Shown here: in pieces, positions 63,860 to 64,000 of the stretch
Layout: every line of letters starts with the position of its first letter
Numbering within the stretch: the first letter of the stretch is position 1
Assembly (NCBI GenBank): GCA_028821475.1
Contig: JAPPGB010000025.1
Span: 1 to 64,000, forward strand
Direction: 5' to 3'
DNA from: Spirochaetaceae bacterium
Lineage (GTDB): Bacteria > Spirochaetota > Spirochaetia > SZUA-6 > Bin103
DNA length: 64,000 nucleotides
Notes under the pieces: generated by a model
Databases searched by the model: none
The model's input: the letters and a program-made list of their open reading frames with translations, nothing else
What the model was told of the DNA's origin: nothing
Made by a program: the position numbers and the translations under genes

Positions 63860-64000
63860 ATGAACACGCGGACGATCGGTGCAGCGAAATTCAAGGAGCA
63901 GTGCCTGGCGCTTCTCGACGCCCTCCCCAGTGACGGCCTGATCGTTACCAAACACGGCAAGCCGGTGGCACGGGTTGTGCGCTATCCAGTGCAACCGCGC
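63860..64000 (+). CDS. Phd/YefM-type antitoxin, 3' truncated by window end
   Basis: From the ATG at 63860 the frame stays open for 47 codons to the window end: IGAAKFKEQCLALLD, then LIVTKHGKPVARVV. This is the N-terminal DNA-binding half of a Phd/YefM antitoxin, distinct from the one at 60173. A PIN toxin gene would be expected just beyond the window. Confidence 0.75.
   Translation, partial: MNTRTIGAAKFKEQCLALLDALPSDGLIVTKHGKPVARVVRYPVQPR

Overview
The window is high-G+C bacterial DNA (about two thirds G+C by eye), tightly packed, with many GTG starts and 1-4 nt stop/start overlaps (ATGA, GTGA, TGATG). It contains no rRNA, no convincing tRNA and no CRISPR array. The gene content (PhyH dioxygenase, sulfatase, purine catabolism, many ABC importers, TroA-type metal uptake, degenerate PKS) suits an uncultured, probably marine or host-associated bacterium. 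The BMP-type nucleoside importer and Tro-like operon would fit a spirochaete-like lineage, but the phylum cannot be fixed from the sequence.

Layout. 1-4.5 kb: the 3' end of a type I PKS gene (intact ketosynthase, decayed acyltransferase), then an NCS2 purine/pyrimidine permease with an added ATPase-like tail. 4.5-9.2 kb: alpha/beta hydrolase, PhyH dioxygenase, aquaporin, sulfatase. 9.4-11.7 kb: an AT-richer patch with a DUF2188 gene and a two-gene AAA ATPase + TOPRIM-like module, a defence-type pair. 12.0-17.4 kb: xanthine dehydrogenase operon (XdhC, fused FeS/FAD subunit, molybdopterin subunit), followed by a decayed HepT/MNT toxin-antitoxin module lying between two copies of the 3' end of the molybdopterin-subunit gene. 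18.5-20 kb: secreted 5'-nucleotidase. 20.2-22.8 kb: divergent zinc importer znuCB/znuA. 22.8-28 kb (minus strand): uraD, guaD, ade, uricase, 5-hydroxyisourate hydrolase. 28.1-33.1 kb: LivHMGF-type importer whose binding protein is fused to the LivH permease. 33.2-39.9 kb (minus): BMP-family nucleoside importer operon interrupted by a second AAA ATPase + TOPRIM (DUF3226) pair. 40-42.7 kb: NMT1/SsuABC-type importer. 42.8-45.4 kb: sugar-isomerase-like and Gfo/Idh/MocA proteins, a peptidase remnant, an SRPBCC protein. 45.5-50.5 kb: Mn/Zn/Fe importer with a clear promoter and operator and two permeases each ending in a DtxR-like domain. 50.5-59.9 kb: acyltransferase, a short AAA ATPase, a membrane protein, a MacAB-like exporter with two permeases, a fatty acid desaturase. 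60.1-64 kb: Phd/VapC-type toxin-antitoxin pair, a permease fused to an FG-GAP/UnbV ectodomain, and the start of another Phd-like antitoxin.

How the genes fit together. Most of the first 43 kb serves purine acquisition and breakdown: 5'-nucleotidase outside the cell, nucleoside and nucleobase importers, adenine and guanine deaminases, xanthine dehydrogenase, uricase, HIU hydrolase and OHCU decarboxylase give a route from nucleotides to allantoin. Allantoinase is not in the window. AT-richer cassettes (two AAA-TOPRIM pairs, two TA-type modules plus one partial antitoxin) are interspersed, one of them inside a transporter operon. Several fusions (binding protein-permease, permease-FG-GAP, permease-DtxR, permease-HATPase) are the most unusual features.
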